From: an uncultured Prevotellaceae bacterium
GTDB taxonomy: Bacteria > Bacteroidota > Bacteroidia > Bacteroidales > Muribaculaceae
Reading direction: 5' to 3'
DNA: 64,000 nucleotides
NCBI GenBank assembly: GCA_937916085.1
Contig: CALGGO010000099.1
Location: forward strand, 58,098-122,097
Of this stretch, positions 1 to 9,523 are shown piece by piece (within the stretch, counting starts at the first letter, position 1; every line of letters begins with the position of its first letter). The position numbers were made by a program, and so were the translations under genes. The notes under the pieces are model-generated. The model worked only from the letters and a program-made list of their open reading frames with translations. It did not search any database and was not told the DNA's origin.

Positions 1-1008
1 AAACACGTCCTGGAACTTCAGCGGCTTGCCACTCGACGAGCCTTTTATGCGCTCGCCAGTGTCTTCGTCAAACTTGCCAGGGGCATGCCACGTGGTGGGG
101 TCTTTCTCGGCCGGCTCATAGCCTTTGCCCTTAACGGTGCGCACATGCACGAGCTTGGGACCAGTCATGTCTTTGATGTCACTGAAGGTCTTGACAAGGC
201 GTATCACATCATGGCCATCGAATGGACCAAAGTAACGGATGTTCAGACCTTCAAATATGTTCTGCCGCCCGGTGAGCATCGACTTCATGGCGTTGTTGAA
301 GCGCAGCACCACACCCTTGCCACTGTCGCCTATCACATGATGCTTGCGCATGAACTGATAGGTCTTGTAGCGCATATTGTTATAGCGCTTCGACGCTGTG
401 AGGCGGGTCATATACTCTCCCAAGGCTCCCACAGGACGGTCAATCGACATATCGTTGTCGTTGAGCACTATGAGCAGGTTGTTCTTGTGGTTGGAGGCAT
501 TGTTGATACCCTCAAACGCCAAGCCACCGCTAATCGACGCGTCGCCAATTACCGCCACCACACGACGGTCGGGATTGTTGAGAAGCTCGCTGGCTATCGA
601 CATTCCCAACGCTGCCGAGATGGAGTTGCTGGCATGACCAGCCTGAAACGTGTCATATTCGCTCTCGCTGGGGTTAGGAAAGCCGCTAAGACCGTCCTTC
701 TTGCGGTTGGTGGAGAAGCGGTCGCGGCGACCAGTCAAAATCTTGTGTGCATAGGCCTGATGCCCCACGTCCCACACCAGGCGGTCGTCGGGGGTGTTGA
801 ACACATAGTGCAGCGCCACGGCAATCTCCACAGCTCCCATGCTCGATGCGAAATGCCCGGGATTCTCGCTCAGCTCATGCACGATAAACTGGCGCAACTC
901 ATCGCACACCGCTGGCAACTGCTCCACGTTGAGCTGCTTCAGGTCGGCGGGAGAGTCAATCTTCGCCAGCAACGGAAAATGCTCCTGTATGTATTCTTTA
1001 GTTGACAT
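1..1008 (-). CDS. dxs: 1-deoxy-D-xylulose-5-phosphate synthase, N-terminal part (cut by window edge)
   Basis: Thiamine-diphosphate enzyme that condenses pyruvate and glyceraldehyde 3-phosphate to DXP, the first step of the MEP isoprenoid pathway, in the cytosol. The minus-strand frame is open from an ATG at 1008 to the edge (336 codons, roughly half of a usual DXS). The family N-terminus is clear: a [15 protein letters not shown] stretch near residue 52, [17 protein letters not shown] near 80, and the ThDP/Mg motif [16 protein letters not shown] near 150-165. The gene starts 5 bp after the stop of the small membrane protein gene at 1014-1205, so the two are probably co-transcribed. Identification is by recognised family motifs; nothing odd is seen in the visible part. 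Confidence 0.95.
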   Translation of the reverse strand, partial: MSTKEYIQEHFPLLAKIDSPADLKQLNVEQLPAVCDELRQFIVHELSENPGHFASSMGAVEIAVALHYVFNTPDDRLVWDVGHQAYAHKILTGRRDRFSTNRKKDGLSGFPNPSESEYDTFQAGHASNSISAALGMSIASELLNNPDRRVVAVIGDASISGGLAFEGINNASNHKNNLLIVLNDNDMSIDRPVGALGEYMTRLTASKRYNNMRYKTYQFMRKHHVIGDSGKGVVLRFNNAMKSMLTGRQNIFEGLNIRYFGPFDGHDVIRLVKTFSDIKDMTGPKLVHVRTVKGKGYEPAEKDPTTWHAPGKFDEDTGERIKGSSSGKPLKFQDVF

Positions 1009-1013
1009 TTAAT

Positions 1014-1205
1014 TCATTTTTTATTCTTCACATACTTCTTGTAAAGCGGCACAAAGACTATGATACCGCTTGCCACAATGGCAAAAATCACCATGAAATC
1101 AATGCGCACGGCACGTGTCAGAACTATGTAAACCAAAAAGACCCATAGCCCCAAGATGCAAGCGAAACGTATCCATCTTCCTGTTGTCATCGGCAATAAT
1201 TTCAA
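1014..1205 (-). CDS. small two-helix membrane protein upstream of dxs
   Basis: 63 residues with two hydrophobic stretches (about residues 12-31 and 35-54) and a basic tail ending KKYVKNKK, so probably an inner-membrane hairpin with the C-terminus in the cytosol. I do not recognise a named family. A second in-frame ATG (residue 6, at 1190) is an equally possible start. It is the first gene of a transcription unit with dxs, and a promoter-like -7 box lies about 33 bp upstream. Function unknown. Confidence 0.65.
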   Translation of the reverse strand: MKLLPMTTGRWIRFACILGLWVFLVYIVLTRAVRIDFMVIFAIVASGIIVFVPLYKKYVKNKK

Positions 1206-1237
1206 GCGGTTTTACCAAGTACATAGTTTGTAACCTG

Positions 1238-1270
1238 CAAAATTACTAAAACAATTTCAATAACTAAAGT
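1238..1270 (-). promoter_or_regulatory. Bacteroidetes-type promoter for the small gene and dxs
   Basis: On the minus strand a TAATTTTG box at 1245-1238 matches the TAnnTTTG -7 consensus. About 20 bp upstream there is only a weak CTTT-like -33 element. The expected start of transcription is near 1230, 25-40 nt before the candidate start codons. Confidence 0.5.
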
Positions 1271-1328
1271 TATTGACCAAAGTTTTTAATGATATTTTTA
1301 AAATTACGTGAGAAAACCTAACACACGA

Positions 1329-1357
1329 GCGGCATCCTCGTGTTGTGAGAATGCCGC
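1329..1357. terminator. stem-loop in the gap between dxs unit and secreted proteins
   Basis: GCGGCAT at 1329-1335 pairs with ATGCCGC at 1351-1357 around a 15-nt loop. No T-run follows directly, so it is only a possible terminator of the minus-strand unit that ends at 1502. Apart from the short repeat at 1428-1469, I see nothing else in 1270-1501. Confidence 0.3.
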
Positions 1358-1427
1358 CCGATAAAGTTTCAAGGGGGCTTTTATGCCCTAGAAAATGCGC
1401 TTCGCGCAGGTTAATTGGTGCTTCGCA

Positions 1428-1469
1428 CGATTAGTGATTAGTTGCGCTGTGGCGCGATTAGTGATTAGT
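1428..1469. repeat. two copies of a 15-bp intergenic repeat
   Basis: CGATTAGTGATTAGT occurs at 1428-1442 and again at 1455-1469, separated by 12 bp. This kind of degenerate short intergenic repeat also occurs at 9489-9522 and 16728-16822. No function is evident. Confidence 0.6.
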
Positions 1470-1501
1470 GGAGAGCCCGATCTTCGATAACCGAAAAGCT
1501 G

Positions 1502-4144
1502 TTACTTGATGAGTGCCTTAGTGGTTACGATTGTGCCGTCGTTCATTTCCTTGACGATGATGTTCACGCCCTGGAACGGAACGTTGCTCTCGATGCCGGC
1601 GGCATTGAAGTAGCGCACGCTCTTCACGCCTTCTTCGAGGAAGACGCCGTCGATAGCGGTTGGCACGTCGTTCTCGTCGGCATCAAGCACCAGGAGCTTG
1701 TAGTTCTGGAACGGATAGTCATAATCCATAAGACCAATGCCACTGGCAGCAACCCAAGGCTCCTTGATGTTGATAACACCAGTAACGGTGTACTGCTTGC
1801 CATCCCTGAAGTCGTAGTCAAAGAGACTGGTGTCAATAGTAAGACTCTGGCCTTGAACATTGTTACCTGGTGCATAAGCACGCAATGTGTTCTCGCTGGC
1901 CTTATAATAGGCTTTTCTCACGATGATCACCTCATCAACCTTAGGAGCGAACTCATTAGCGAGTGAGTAAGTTTTAGGCTCTACAGCAGCAACGTCCTCA
2001 CCTTCCTCGGGAGCCACGCTAAGGGTGATGTATGGATTCAAGTTCTTGTCGCTGAACACACCGCTCACGTGTCCACCCTTAAAGCCGTCGGCCAACAAAG
2101 CGTCGGCAAAGTATTCGCCGCCCTTGATGGTGATCCAGTTGTCGTTGCCGTCGCTGGTGAAGAACTGCTGAGTCCCGGCGTGACGCTCCACCACAGCAAG
2201 GTCGTTGATGATGGTGTAGTCAACACCTTCAACTCCGCTTGCGAGGATGTAGCTCAGCTGAGTGCCACCAGTGATGGTGAGCTTCATGTTCTCAAGGTCA
2301 ACGGTGAGAGTGTAGTCGCCAGCCGGGATCTTCATCGAGTTGTCGCCGTTGTAAGCCATTGGCAGCTCAACATTCATGGTAGCGCCATTCACGAGGAAGT
2401 TGCCATTGCTCTGCGCAAGGAAGCGATAATAGTTGGCGGTGCTCCAGTCGCCCTCATCAGCGCCAAGCTTGTGAGTGAAGGCAAAGAAGCTATAACCGTT
2501 CTCTGTATCGGTGATATTGACAGTAGCGGTGTAAATGTTGCCGTCCTCGCTTGTCATCTTCACGCCCTCATTGGGAGTGAAGGCATTGCCGTTAATCTCG
2601 CCAAAGACATAAACATCGGCACTGCCCTCAACATTGACTGTAATCTCGCCAGTCTCGGGATTGAGGGTGATGGTCACGGTGTAAGTGCCTGGCTTGAGAC
2701 CTGGAATCACGTAGTTGCTAGCAGGATAAGACGTGTCGTAGCTGTTGTCTTTCACAATCTTGAACTCCACGTCACCCTCAAGGAATGTTGGGTCAGAGGT
2801 CCATGTGTAGATGCCATCCTCGCCAAGTGTCATGATGGCATTCTCGTTGTTAACGTCCCATGCGTTATCCGAACCGAAGAGCGCGGCAGGCTCACCAACA
2901 ACAGTGAATGTGTGAACCACAGCCTTGAATGTGGCGGTAACTGTCACATCATGGTTAGGCATGGCAAACTCATAGGTATTGCCAGTAACCTCAACAGGCT
3001 CTCCGTCAATAGTAAGCACGTCAAGCTCAAACTCTGTGTCGGGATTGATAGTGAGTGTCACCGTCTCGCCCTTGGCAGCCGTTTGCTTGTCGCTTGTAAC
3101 GTTACCATTCTGGCTTTCCTGAACAGTCACTTTGTAAGTGATAGCCTTGAAGGTAGCATTGATGGTTACATTGGCTGCTGGCATTGTAAACTTGCCGTTC
3201 TCAATTTCCACCGGCTCGGCACCCTCAACAGTATAAGTCAAGGTCTCAAGCTCATATTCCTCGGCGGGAATGATGTTCAATGTCACCTCATCGCCATAGT
3301 GGGCTGTTTCAGGAGCCTCGACTCTACCATTCTGACTTTCGGCAACAGTGATGGTGTAGTCTATTGCCTTGAAGGTAGCGTGCACTTCCACATCGGCAGC
3401 CGGCATCGGGAACGAAGTGCCAGTAATTGACACTTTGTTGTCGCCATTCATGTAGTAGAGCTCTTCAAGCTCATAGCCAGTGGAGGGGGTGACGGTGAGA
3501 TTCACGGTCTCGCCCTCAACGGCTTGGTTCTTGTCGGCTTCAACATTACCATGCTCAATATCGGCAATGACAACATTGTAATAGTTCACAGGGGTGAATG
3601 TGGCTGTGATGAGCACATCATAGGGCACTTCGGGCATCGTGAACGTGTAGGTGCGCTCTTGCCGCAAGTCGGCAGGGTCATCACCCACAAGCTCTATTAT
3701 CATGCCAACGCTTGGACCCTCGGCCTTGATGCCAGGCAATTGAGCCTGCCCAGGATGGATGGTGGCCTCGGCTTTCACATCACTCTTGGCAATCTGGAAG
3801 CCTGAATTTGGCGTTACGGTGACGGTCACCGTCTCACCGGCTTCAGCATCGGGATTATCGACGCTAACGGTGCCACCCACGATGCTCTGGTCAACAGCAA
3901 CAAACTGTTGGGAAGCCTCATACATGATTTGGCTCACATTCGTCAAGGGAATGGTCACACTATTGGTCTGAGTCGTCGCCACCAGGTCGTCGGCGGTGAA
4001 TGTCACAACTGGTTGATCATTTAGTTTCAAACTAGTTGTTTCGCCATCGGCGTGCTGTATTACCAACTTTATGCTTTCGCCATTGGCTGTTACAACAAAA
4101 AACGAGACCAACAAGATTAAAAATGTTAGTATCTTAAATTTCAT
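1502..4144 (-). CDS. secreted modular protein with four InlB-like repeats and SusE/F-like modules
   Basis: About 880 residues. A signal peptide starts at the chosen ATG (4144; KFK then a hydrophobic run, cut near TANG). An ATG seven codons upstream at 4165 would overlap the preceding stop by 4 bp and is the alternative. After an N-terminal region come four divergent InlB B-repeat-like modules (about residues 85-405), each with GxV near the start, a TxTxTPxxGYEL segment and ending FTMPxxxVTxxATFKA. Two beta-rich modules resembling SusE/SusF starch-binding units follow (about 410-640). The C-terminal tail (VRYFNAAGIESNVPFQGVNI, then KALIK) resembles Por/T9SS sorting tails. Likely cell-surface binding protein; ligand unknown. 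Probably co-transcribed with the DUF4886 gene upstream. Confidence 0.75.
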   Translation of the reverse strand: MKFKILTFLILLVSFFVVTANGESIKLVIQHADGETTSLKLNDQPVVTFTADDLVATTQTNSVTIPLTNVSQIMYEASQQFVAVDQSIVGGTVSVDNPDAEAGETVTVTVTPNSGFQIAKSDVKAEATIHPGQAQLPGIKAEGPSVGMIIELVGDDPADLRQERTYTFTMPEVPYDVLITATFTPVNYYNVVIADIEHGNVEADKNQAVEGETVNLTVTPSTGYELEELYYMNGDNKVSITGTSFPMPAADVEVHATFKAIDYTITVAESQNGRVEAPETAHYGDEVTLNIIPAEEYELETLTYTVEGAEPVEIENGKFTMPAANVTINATFKAITYKVTVQESQNGNVTSDKQTAAKGETVTLTINPDTEFELDVLTIDGEPVEVTGNTYEFAMPNHDVTVTATFKAVVHTFTVVGEPAALFGSDNAWDVNNENAIMTLGEDGIYTWTSDPTFLEGDVEFKIVKDNSYDTSYPASNYVIPGLKPGTYTVTITLNPETGEITVNVEGSADVYVFGEINGNAFTPNEGVKMTSEDGNIYTATVNITDTENGYSFFAFTHKLGADEGDWSTANYYRFLAQSNGNFLVNGATMNVELPMAYNGDNSMKIPAGDYTLTVDLENMKLTITGGTQLSYILASGVEGVDYTIINDLAVVERHAGTQQFFTSDGNDNWITIKGGEYFADALLADGFKGGHVSGVFSDKNLNPYITLSVAPEEGEDVAAVEPKTYSLANEFAPKVDEVIIVRKAYYKASENTLRAYAPGNNVQGQSLTIDTSLFDYDFRDGKQYTVTGVINIKEPWVAASGIGLMDYDYPFQNYKLLVLDADENDVPTAIDGVFLEEGVKSVRYFNAAGIESNVPFQGVNIIVKEMNDGTIVTTKALIK

Positions 4145-4161
4145 ACAATATTGACATTTAA

Positions 4162-5271
4162 TCATTCATTATTAACAATTTCTGTCACTTCAAACGGTGA
4201 GTTCACTGCCGCGGCAGCGCACTGCTGGCACTGAGTGCGGTTTTCATCGGTAACCGATACCGCCTCATAAACCGAGTTCTCCTGCTCGGCCTCGGTGATG
4301 GCATGAACGGCAGTGTTGCCCACCACACTCACGCCAAACACTGGTGCAAGGAGAGCCTCAAACCATGTGCAAGCAGCCACATATCGTCCCACACCGTAAG
4401 CCAGATGCCCGCTGTCGCGGGTAAGTCCATGTGGTGTGTTAAGTTCTGTGGCACGGGCGTTTTGTATTGCAGTGCCCGTAGGTATAATCATATCCACACC
4501 ATAACCAGGCGTGAGTCTCACCACCGAGTTGATGTTCTCCCAGTCCTGCAGGCTCTTTTCCATGCCAGTGTCCTCATACCATTTACTCCACACCTGTTGC
4601 CAAGCGATAACAACGTCCTTGTTGGGACAATGCTTTCTGATTTGGTTAACAAGGTATGAGAGATATGGAGATAGAGAGTTAGGCTTTTGCGAAAGAGTAG
4701 AAACCTGCTGCACTGTGACAACATCCCAGTCTTGCTCAAGCAGCTCCTTGAGCGGCGCGCGCGTTGTGGGCATTGTGATGGCACCCGACCGGCGAGAAAT
4801 TGAAACACTGTCTCCATTCTCGCAGGTGGTGGCCCAATACTCTAGCGATGCCGAACTTTTCACTGCCGAATACACGCACAACTGGTCGCGGTCGATGCCC
4901 GATGCCCTGACTATTGCGTCGAAGTATGCCATAGGTCCATCAACGAAGGAGTTGCCTATGGCAAGCACCTTTAAATGCCCCGAAGGAAGATTATGCTTCT
5001 CTCCTTGAGCAAAACTGATGCCCTCGATGTCGCTTATCGGGTATCTGAACACATTGTTGGCAGTCCATATTTCTTGAACGGCCCAATTGCTCTGCTCCAC
5101 ATTATTGATGTCAAACTTAGAATATCTAATACTATCGACCTCTATAGTGTAGAAGGGGTCAGAGCTGGTTCCATCATTAAAATTAATAGTGAAATAGTTG
5201 TAGGCTTCAGCTAACTGAGACCAGCAAGCTAAAACCAAAAGAGCAATAATTATTTTTTTAATTTGCTTCAT
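4162..5271 (-). CDS. secreted DUF4886 SGNH/GDSL-like hydrolase
   Basis: 369 residues with a signal peptide (KKIIIALLVLACWSQLAEA). A beta-rich N-terminal segment leads to a DUF4886-type domain from about residue 98: LKVLAIGNSFVDG is the block I equivalent with the candidate nucleophilic Ser in GNSF. DSGHLAYGVGRYVAACTWFE near residue 300 supplies the Asp and His expected in block V. Members are predicted to remove acyl or similar esters from polysaccharides; the substrate cannot be told here. It lies immediately upstream of, and overlaps by a few bases with, the possible long start of the next secreted protein, so the two are likely one operon. Confidence 0.8.
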   Translation of the reverse strand: MKQIKKIIIALLVLACWSQLAEAYNYFTINFNDGTSSDPFYTIEVDSIRYSKFDINNVEQSNWAVQEIWTANNVFRYPISDIEGISFAQGEKHNLPSGHLKVLAIGNSFVDGPMAYFDAIVRASGIDRDQLCVYSAVKSSASLEYWATTCENGDSVSISRRSGAITMPTTRAPLKELLEQDWDVVTVQQVSTLSQKPNSLSPYLSYLVNQIRKHCPNKDVVIAWQQVWSKWYEDTGMEKSLQDWENINSVVRLTPGYGVDMIIPTGTAIQNARATELNTPHGLTRDSGHLAYGVGRYVAACTWFEALLAPVFGVSVVGNTAVHAITEAEQENSVYEAVSVTDENRTQCQQCAAAAVNSPFEVTEIVNNE

Positions 5272-5440
5272 TATTTCAAGGTTTTAAAGGTTCATTACCG
5301 GCTTTTGACAATCACAATCCTTCTTCGAGAAAACTCTAAAGGCACTGCAATTGACCCAACCGATATTTCGGAGTTGTAAAAACTCTATACTCGTCGAGCG
5401 AGTCACCCTCAACTAGTCCATAAAAACAATTTTTGGGTAA

Positions 5441-5481
5441 GTATATAAAATAAGGTGGGTCCAGTGGGCGAACCCACCTTA
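5441..5481 (-). terminator. rho-independent terminator of the 1282-residue secreted protein gene
   Basis: A 10-bp stem (TAAGGTGGGT at 5451-5460 with ACCCACCTTA at 5472-5481) with an 11-nt loop is followed on the minus strand by TTTTATAT. It lies 15 bp after the stop codon at 5496. The remaining gap 5282-5440 holds no gene that I can support. Confidence 0.75.
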
Positions 5482-5495
5482 CAATTCAAAAACTC

Positions 5496-8400
5496 TTACT
5501 TCACAACTTTCACTGTGCGAGTGGTGCCATCGGTGAAGGTGATAACAGCGATGTTGATGCCACGGAAGGGCACATTGCTGGTCACGCCGCTCATGTTCAC
5601 ATACTTCACACCAGCAACATTACCTTGAGCGATAATGCTCTCGATAGCGGTGGGAACATCGCTCACACCAATCTTGAGCATGCGTGGAGCACCTTGAACC
5701 TGAGTTGCAGGCAGGTAGCAGCGGTGTGCTGCCACAGTGCCTTCCTCGCTGCGGATGAAGTTGTTGTTGTATAGAACATAGCCACTTGTGATGGCCTGAG
5801 CCTCGGTAGCACTACCAGCCAAGAGGCTTGTGTAAGTGCTGGTCTCGTCAGTATAAATAGGTGTAGTGAAGTCCTCACCGGCTGTTCCGTAGAGCAGTAC
5901 GCCCACACCGGCTGGGATGTAGCCAATCTCGGTGATGTCAACGGCATCGTTAACCACACCATTTACTACATAAACCTTAACGCCCTCGGGCTTAACAAGG
6001 TTGTAAGCGCCAATGTAGGTTGCCCAGTTGCGGTCGGCAGTGAACGAAACGCCCTGAATCATAGCCTTGACAGTCACATTGATAGTAACGCCGTCAGCGC
6101 CCTCGGGCATTATGAAGGTGTAAGTGCCATCTTCATTGTCGGTAACGGTAACTGCGCCATTATTAACCACAACACCGTCAACAACGATGTCGTCGGCATT
6201 GTTTGGAGTTACGGTAATGGTAACCTCGGTACCGGCAGCGGCTGTAGCAGGAGCCTCAACTGTTACATACTGGTTTTCGGTCACAGTGATGTTGTGCTCA
6301 ACAGCGTTGAACTCAACAACGATCTCGGCAGGAGCTGCTGGCATCTCGAAGGTGTAAGTGCCATCGGCAAGTGTGAGCTCTTCATTGTTAACACTAACCT
6401 TGCTTACAGTCCACTCGGCAGTTGGAGTAACGGTAACAACAACGGTCTTGCCTTCCTGAACTTCGGTTCCGCTTGTGATAGCGGCATCGTCAACCTTAAC
6501 CTCGATTGCACCCTTCTCGGCTGGAACATTCCAGGTAAGAGCATTGTTGGTGAGGATGCGAGTGAAGGCGACAGTCACGGTCACGTTGCCGGCAGGCATA
6601 GTGAATATGTTGTCAATTACCTCAACCTCAGTGTTTTCCTCGCCATAAGTCACGGTAATATTTTCTACCCTATATCCTTCCTCAGGAGTGACAGTGAGAG
6701 TGATCTCGTCACCGGCCATAGCCTTGGCAGGAGCCTCAACGGTACCATAGTCAGGTGTGGTGTTATTTACAGTGATGGTGTACTCAAATGCACCGGTAAT
6801 TACCAGATTCTTGGTAGCGGGATCATAAGTAAAGGTGTAGAGACCCATGTTCTTGAAGAGCAGGTTTCCGTAACCCTCACCAGTGCCCATTGGGATATTT
6901 TCACCCAACTTATCATTGGTAATCCAATACTTACCACTGGCCTGAGCCTGCATAACAACATCGTCCTTGCCTTCTACCTTCTTGACGAGAACAGCCTCAT
7001 AGTCAGCCTCAATCTCCTGATTGGCGGCTGTAGCCCATTTGCCGGTTGTCTCATCCTTGGTCATTGCTATCGTCAATACCTGGGTCCAGGGGTCGCCCTT
7101 GCCGTAGTTGATTTGATAACTTACCTCGAGAGCACGGAAGGTAGCGCTCACAGCCACGTTGTGCGATGGCATAGCAAAGGTGTAAGTATTACCCTCAACG
7201 GTTACCTCCTCGTCATCGACGATGAGAGTAACAAGCTCGCAATCCTCATCGGGAGTGATAGTGAGAGTGACATTATCACCGAAGTGAGCGGTAGTTGGGT
7301 TGGCTGTTACAGTACCGTTCTCGCTCTCAGCCACGGTGATAGTGTAGTCAATAGCATTGAAGGTCACAGTAACTGTAACGTCGGCATCGGGCATTGTGAA
7401 TTTATCGTTCTCAACATTGACGGGAGTCTCGCCGTTCATCACGGTGACAGTACCAACCGCATAACCCTCGTCAGGAGTGATAGTGAGAGTTACCTCATCG
7501 CCAGCCTTAGCTGTGGTTGGATTGGCTACCACTGTACCATTCTCTGGAGTGGTGATATTGATGTTGTGAAGCATAGCACCAGTAACCACCAGTATATTGG
7601 TAGTGGGGTCGAATGTAAAGGTGTAAGTTCCAGCGATTGGGAAGTATAGGTTCCTGTAATCATCGGTGGTGCCAAGAGTGATTTCCTTTCCTAATTTATC
7701 AGCAGTAACCCAATACATTCCATTGGCTTGAGCGCCGTACCATGTCTGTGCCGGAGTATTCTCTCCATCTTGAACATTCTTTACAACCTTGAACTCACGG
7801 CCTGCCTCCATATCTTGATTAGCTGCAATCCACTTGCCAGTGGTCTCGTCCTTGGTCATTGTGATTGGCGTGCCGCCATCAACCGACCAAGCATTTCCGC
7901 CTTCGGGAGTAACACCCCAACGAATCTCGTAGAACACGTTCAAAGCACGGAAGGTAGCGGTAACAGTAACGTTGCTGGCGGGCATGGTGAACTGGTTATT
8001 CTCAACAGTCACAGGATTGCCTTCGCCATCAGTTACGGTGTAGCTAACGAAGACGCAGTCCTCGTTGGGAGTATTGGTAAGTGTGATAACATCGCCATAG
8101 TGAGCGGTAGTTGGGTTGGCTGTAACAGTACCGTTCTCGCTCTCAGCCACGGTGATAGTGTAGTCAATAGCATTGAAGGTAGCGTTAACTGCTACATCGG
8201 CATCGGGCATTGTGAAGGTGTAGGTGTTACCTGTAACGGTTACAACCTCGCCATCCACAGTGAGAGTTGCCAGCTCATAGCCGGGGTTAGGAGTGATAGT
8301 CAAAGTAACTGGAGTGTCTTTCACACTGCTTGCGGGATCGGCAGTTACGGCACCATTTCCGTCAGTAGTGATATTTACATTGTGAACACCTTGCTTGATG

Positions 8401-9344
8401 GTGAAGTTCAAGGTTACGGTGCCTTTATACTTGCCAATACCAGTAATGGTTACAGTACCTGCGTTTTCACCAGGACCAACGTTCTCGCCATAAGCAACCT
8501 CATAGTCGGTGCCAAGCACAAGATTGTAACCGTCGGCACATTCAACGATTGGAGTAATTTGAGTTCCAGTATAATCTTGCTCATCAATAGCCTTGAACAT
8601 TGCTTCTTCGAGGGTTATGCGCTCTTGGAACTCGGCGCTAACCTGTGCTCCATAAGGAGATTCGGGCATTGCAAAGGTGAAGGTGTTTTCAGCTTCACCA
8701 GCAACAATGTTAGTGATGAATTGTCCTACACCAGGATTGTCCCTCAAGCCAGGGGCCTGAGCCGAACCACCATTAATGGTCTTCTCAACAGTGATGTTCT
8801 CAACCTCGATGTAATAACCCTCAGCAGGAGTGGCAGTTATGGTAATTGTCTGGCCAGGAATAGCCTCGGTTGGATCAACACTGACAGTACCGTGGTCAAT
8901 GCCGCTCTTCACGGTTACAGGCTGTGGCGCATAAGTAATAGTCACCTGTGGGTGGTCGCCATTTTCGATTAATACGAAACGGAAGATACCTGAAACCTGA
9001 AAATCAAGATTTCCTTGATCATCATTATTTAAATCCTTAACATAAACATCAATAGGAATACCTTGCACTACATCAGCAGTTACATGATAATCAGTGTAAC
9101 CATACCATGTTTCAGTACCGTTGTCAACTTTTACTATTTTAAACTGTTGTCCAGCGGTAACAGCCTGGGAAGAAATTTCCCATTGTCCCTGTCCATTGCT
9201 CGTCATCTCAATCTTGTTGACGCCCCAGTTGGTGAAGTCACCAGCAAGATAGTAGGACACAGCACGAGCCGACAGCGATGTCGTCATCATCAGCACCATC
9301 ATTGCGAGGATGCCAATCAGTCTTCGTGTTAATTTGTTTACCAT
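5496..9344 (-). CDS. very large secreted protein with eight InlB-like repeats and carbohydrate-binding-like modules
   Basis: 1282 residues with a signal peptide (to about residue 28, SARA). Module order: an N-terminal unit resembling CBM/SusE modules (YYLAGDFTNWG and QFKIVKVDNG), InlB-like repeat 1, an MBG-like domain (about 245-320, YTGTQ ... GTVTITGIGKYKGTVTLNFTI), InlB-like repeats 2-3, a SusE-like unit, repeats 4-5, another SusE-like unit, repeats 6-8, then a closing beta domain. The C-terminus (YVNMSGVTSNVPFRGINIAV ... VKVVK) is close to that of the 1502-4144 product and looks like a type IX-type tail. Repeats 3 and 5 are nearly identical in DNA (see 7284 and 8100). Likely surface adhesin or glycan binder; ligand unknown. 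Confidence 0.75.
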   Translation of the reverse strand: MVNKLTRRLIGILAMMVLMMTTSLSARAVSYYLAGDFTNWGVNKIEMTSNGQGQWEISSQAVTAGQQFKIVKVDNGTETWYGYTDYHVTADVVQGIPIDVYVKDLNNDDQGNLDFQVSGIFRFVLIENGDHPQVTITYAPQPVTVKSGIDHGTVSVDPTEAIPGQTITITATPAEGYYIEVENITVEKTINGGSAQAPGLRDNPGVGQFITNIVAGEAENTFTFAMPESPYGAQVSAEFQERITLEEAMFKAIDEQDYTGTQITPIVECADGYNLVLGTDYEVAYGENVGPGENAGTVTITGIGKYKGTVTLNFTIKQGVHNVNITTDGNGAVTADPASSVKDTPVTLTITPNPGYELATLTVDGEVVTVTGNTYTFTMPDADVAVNATFNAIDYTITVAESENGTVTANPTTAHYGDVITLTNTPNEDCVFVSYTVTDGEGNPVTVENNQFTMPASNVTVTATFRALNVFYEIRWGVTPEGGNAWSVDGGTPITMTKDETTGKWIAANQDMEAGREFKVVKNVQDGENTPAQTWYGAQANGMYWVTADKLGKEITLGTTDDYRNLYFPIAGTYTFTFDPTTNILVVTGAMLHNINITTPENGTVVANPTTAKAGDEVTLTITPDEGYAVGTVTVMNGETPVNVENDKFTMPDADVTVTVTFNAIDYTITVAESENGTVTANPTTAHFGDNVTLTITPDEDCELVTLIVDDEEVTVEGNTYTFAMPSHNVAVSATFRALEVSYQINYGKGDPWTQVLTIAMTKDETTGKWATAANQEIEADYEAVLVKKVEGKDDVVMQAQASGKYWITNDKLGENIPMGTGEGYGNLLFKNMGLYTFTYDPATKNLVITGAFEYTITVNNTTPDYGTVEAPAKAMAGDEITLTVTPEEGYRVENITVTYGEENTEVEVIDNIFTMPAGNVTVTVAFTRILTNNALTWNVPAEKGAIEVKVDDAAITSGTEVQEGKTVVVTVTPTAEWTVSKVSVNNEELTLADGTYTFEMPAAPAEIVVEFNAVEHNITVTENQYVTVEAPATAAAGTEVTITVTPNNADDIVVDGVVVNNGAVTVTDNEDGTYTFIMPEGADGVTINVTVKAMIQGVSFTADRNWATYIGAYNLVKPEGVKVYVVNGVVNDAVDITEIGYIPAGVGVLLYGTAGEDFTTPIYTDETSTYTSLLAGSATEAQAITSGYVLYNNNFIRSEEGTVAAHRCYLPATQVQGAPRMLKIGVSDVPTAIESIIAQGNVAGVKYVNMSGVTSNVPFRGINIAVITFTDGTTRTVKVVK
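7284..7364. repeat. 81-bp direct repeat, copy 1, inside the large secreted protein gene
   Basis: Matches 8100-8180 with a single mismatch that I can see. It encodes the junction between two InlB-like modules (TITVAESENGTVTANPTTAH). The copies are 816 bp apart, exactly 272 codons, so recombination between them would delete or duplicate two modules in frame. Confidence 0.85.
8100..8180. repeat. 81-bp direct repeat, copy 2
   Basis: Second copy of the repeat at 7284-7364, same orientation and same reading frame. Confidence 0.85.
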
Positions 9345-9488
9345 AATGATTAATTTTTTGTTAATATAAAGAGTTCATTATCTTATTCTCTGTTTCTTCC
9401 TCCCTCAGCTCCCCCTCTAAGATAGAGGGGGACAAAGGGGGAGTATGAAAATCTTTCAATTTTGCATCAAAACGCGGTATCATCCCAA

Positions 9489-9522
9489 CAATGCATTATG
9501 CATTGTGCATTATGCATTCTGC
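9489..9522. repeat. short degenerate ATGCATT tandem repeat
   Basis: Variants of TGCATTATGCAT repeat four to five times just after the stop of the 9524-13465 gene. No T-rich terminator is evident. The gap 9345-9488 also has a GA-rich inverted stretch near 9410-9440, and nothing else that I can support. Confidence 0.6.
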
Positions 9523-9523
9523 G

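Noticed and set aside
85..1005. Long plus-strand frame over the dxs region
   Set aside because: Antisense shadow; the minus strand carries clear DXS motifs.
2069..3430. Plus-strand 453-codon frame over a repeat protein gene
   Set aside because: Antisense to InlB-like repeats, periodic composition, no signal or family features. The same holds for the plus-strand frames at 6294-7649 and 7728-8972.
7284..8180. Regularly spaced repeats as a CRISPR array
   Set aside because: Repeats are in-frame protein modules; no short identical repeats with unique spacers and no cas genes.
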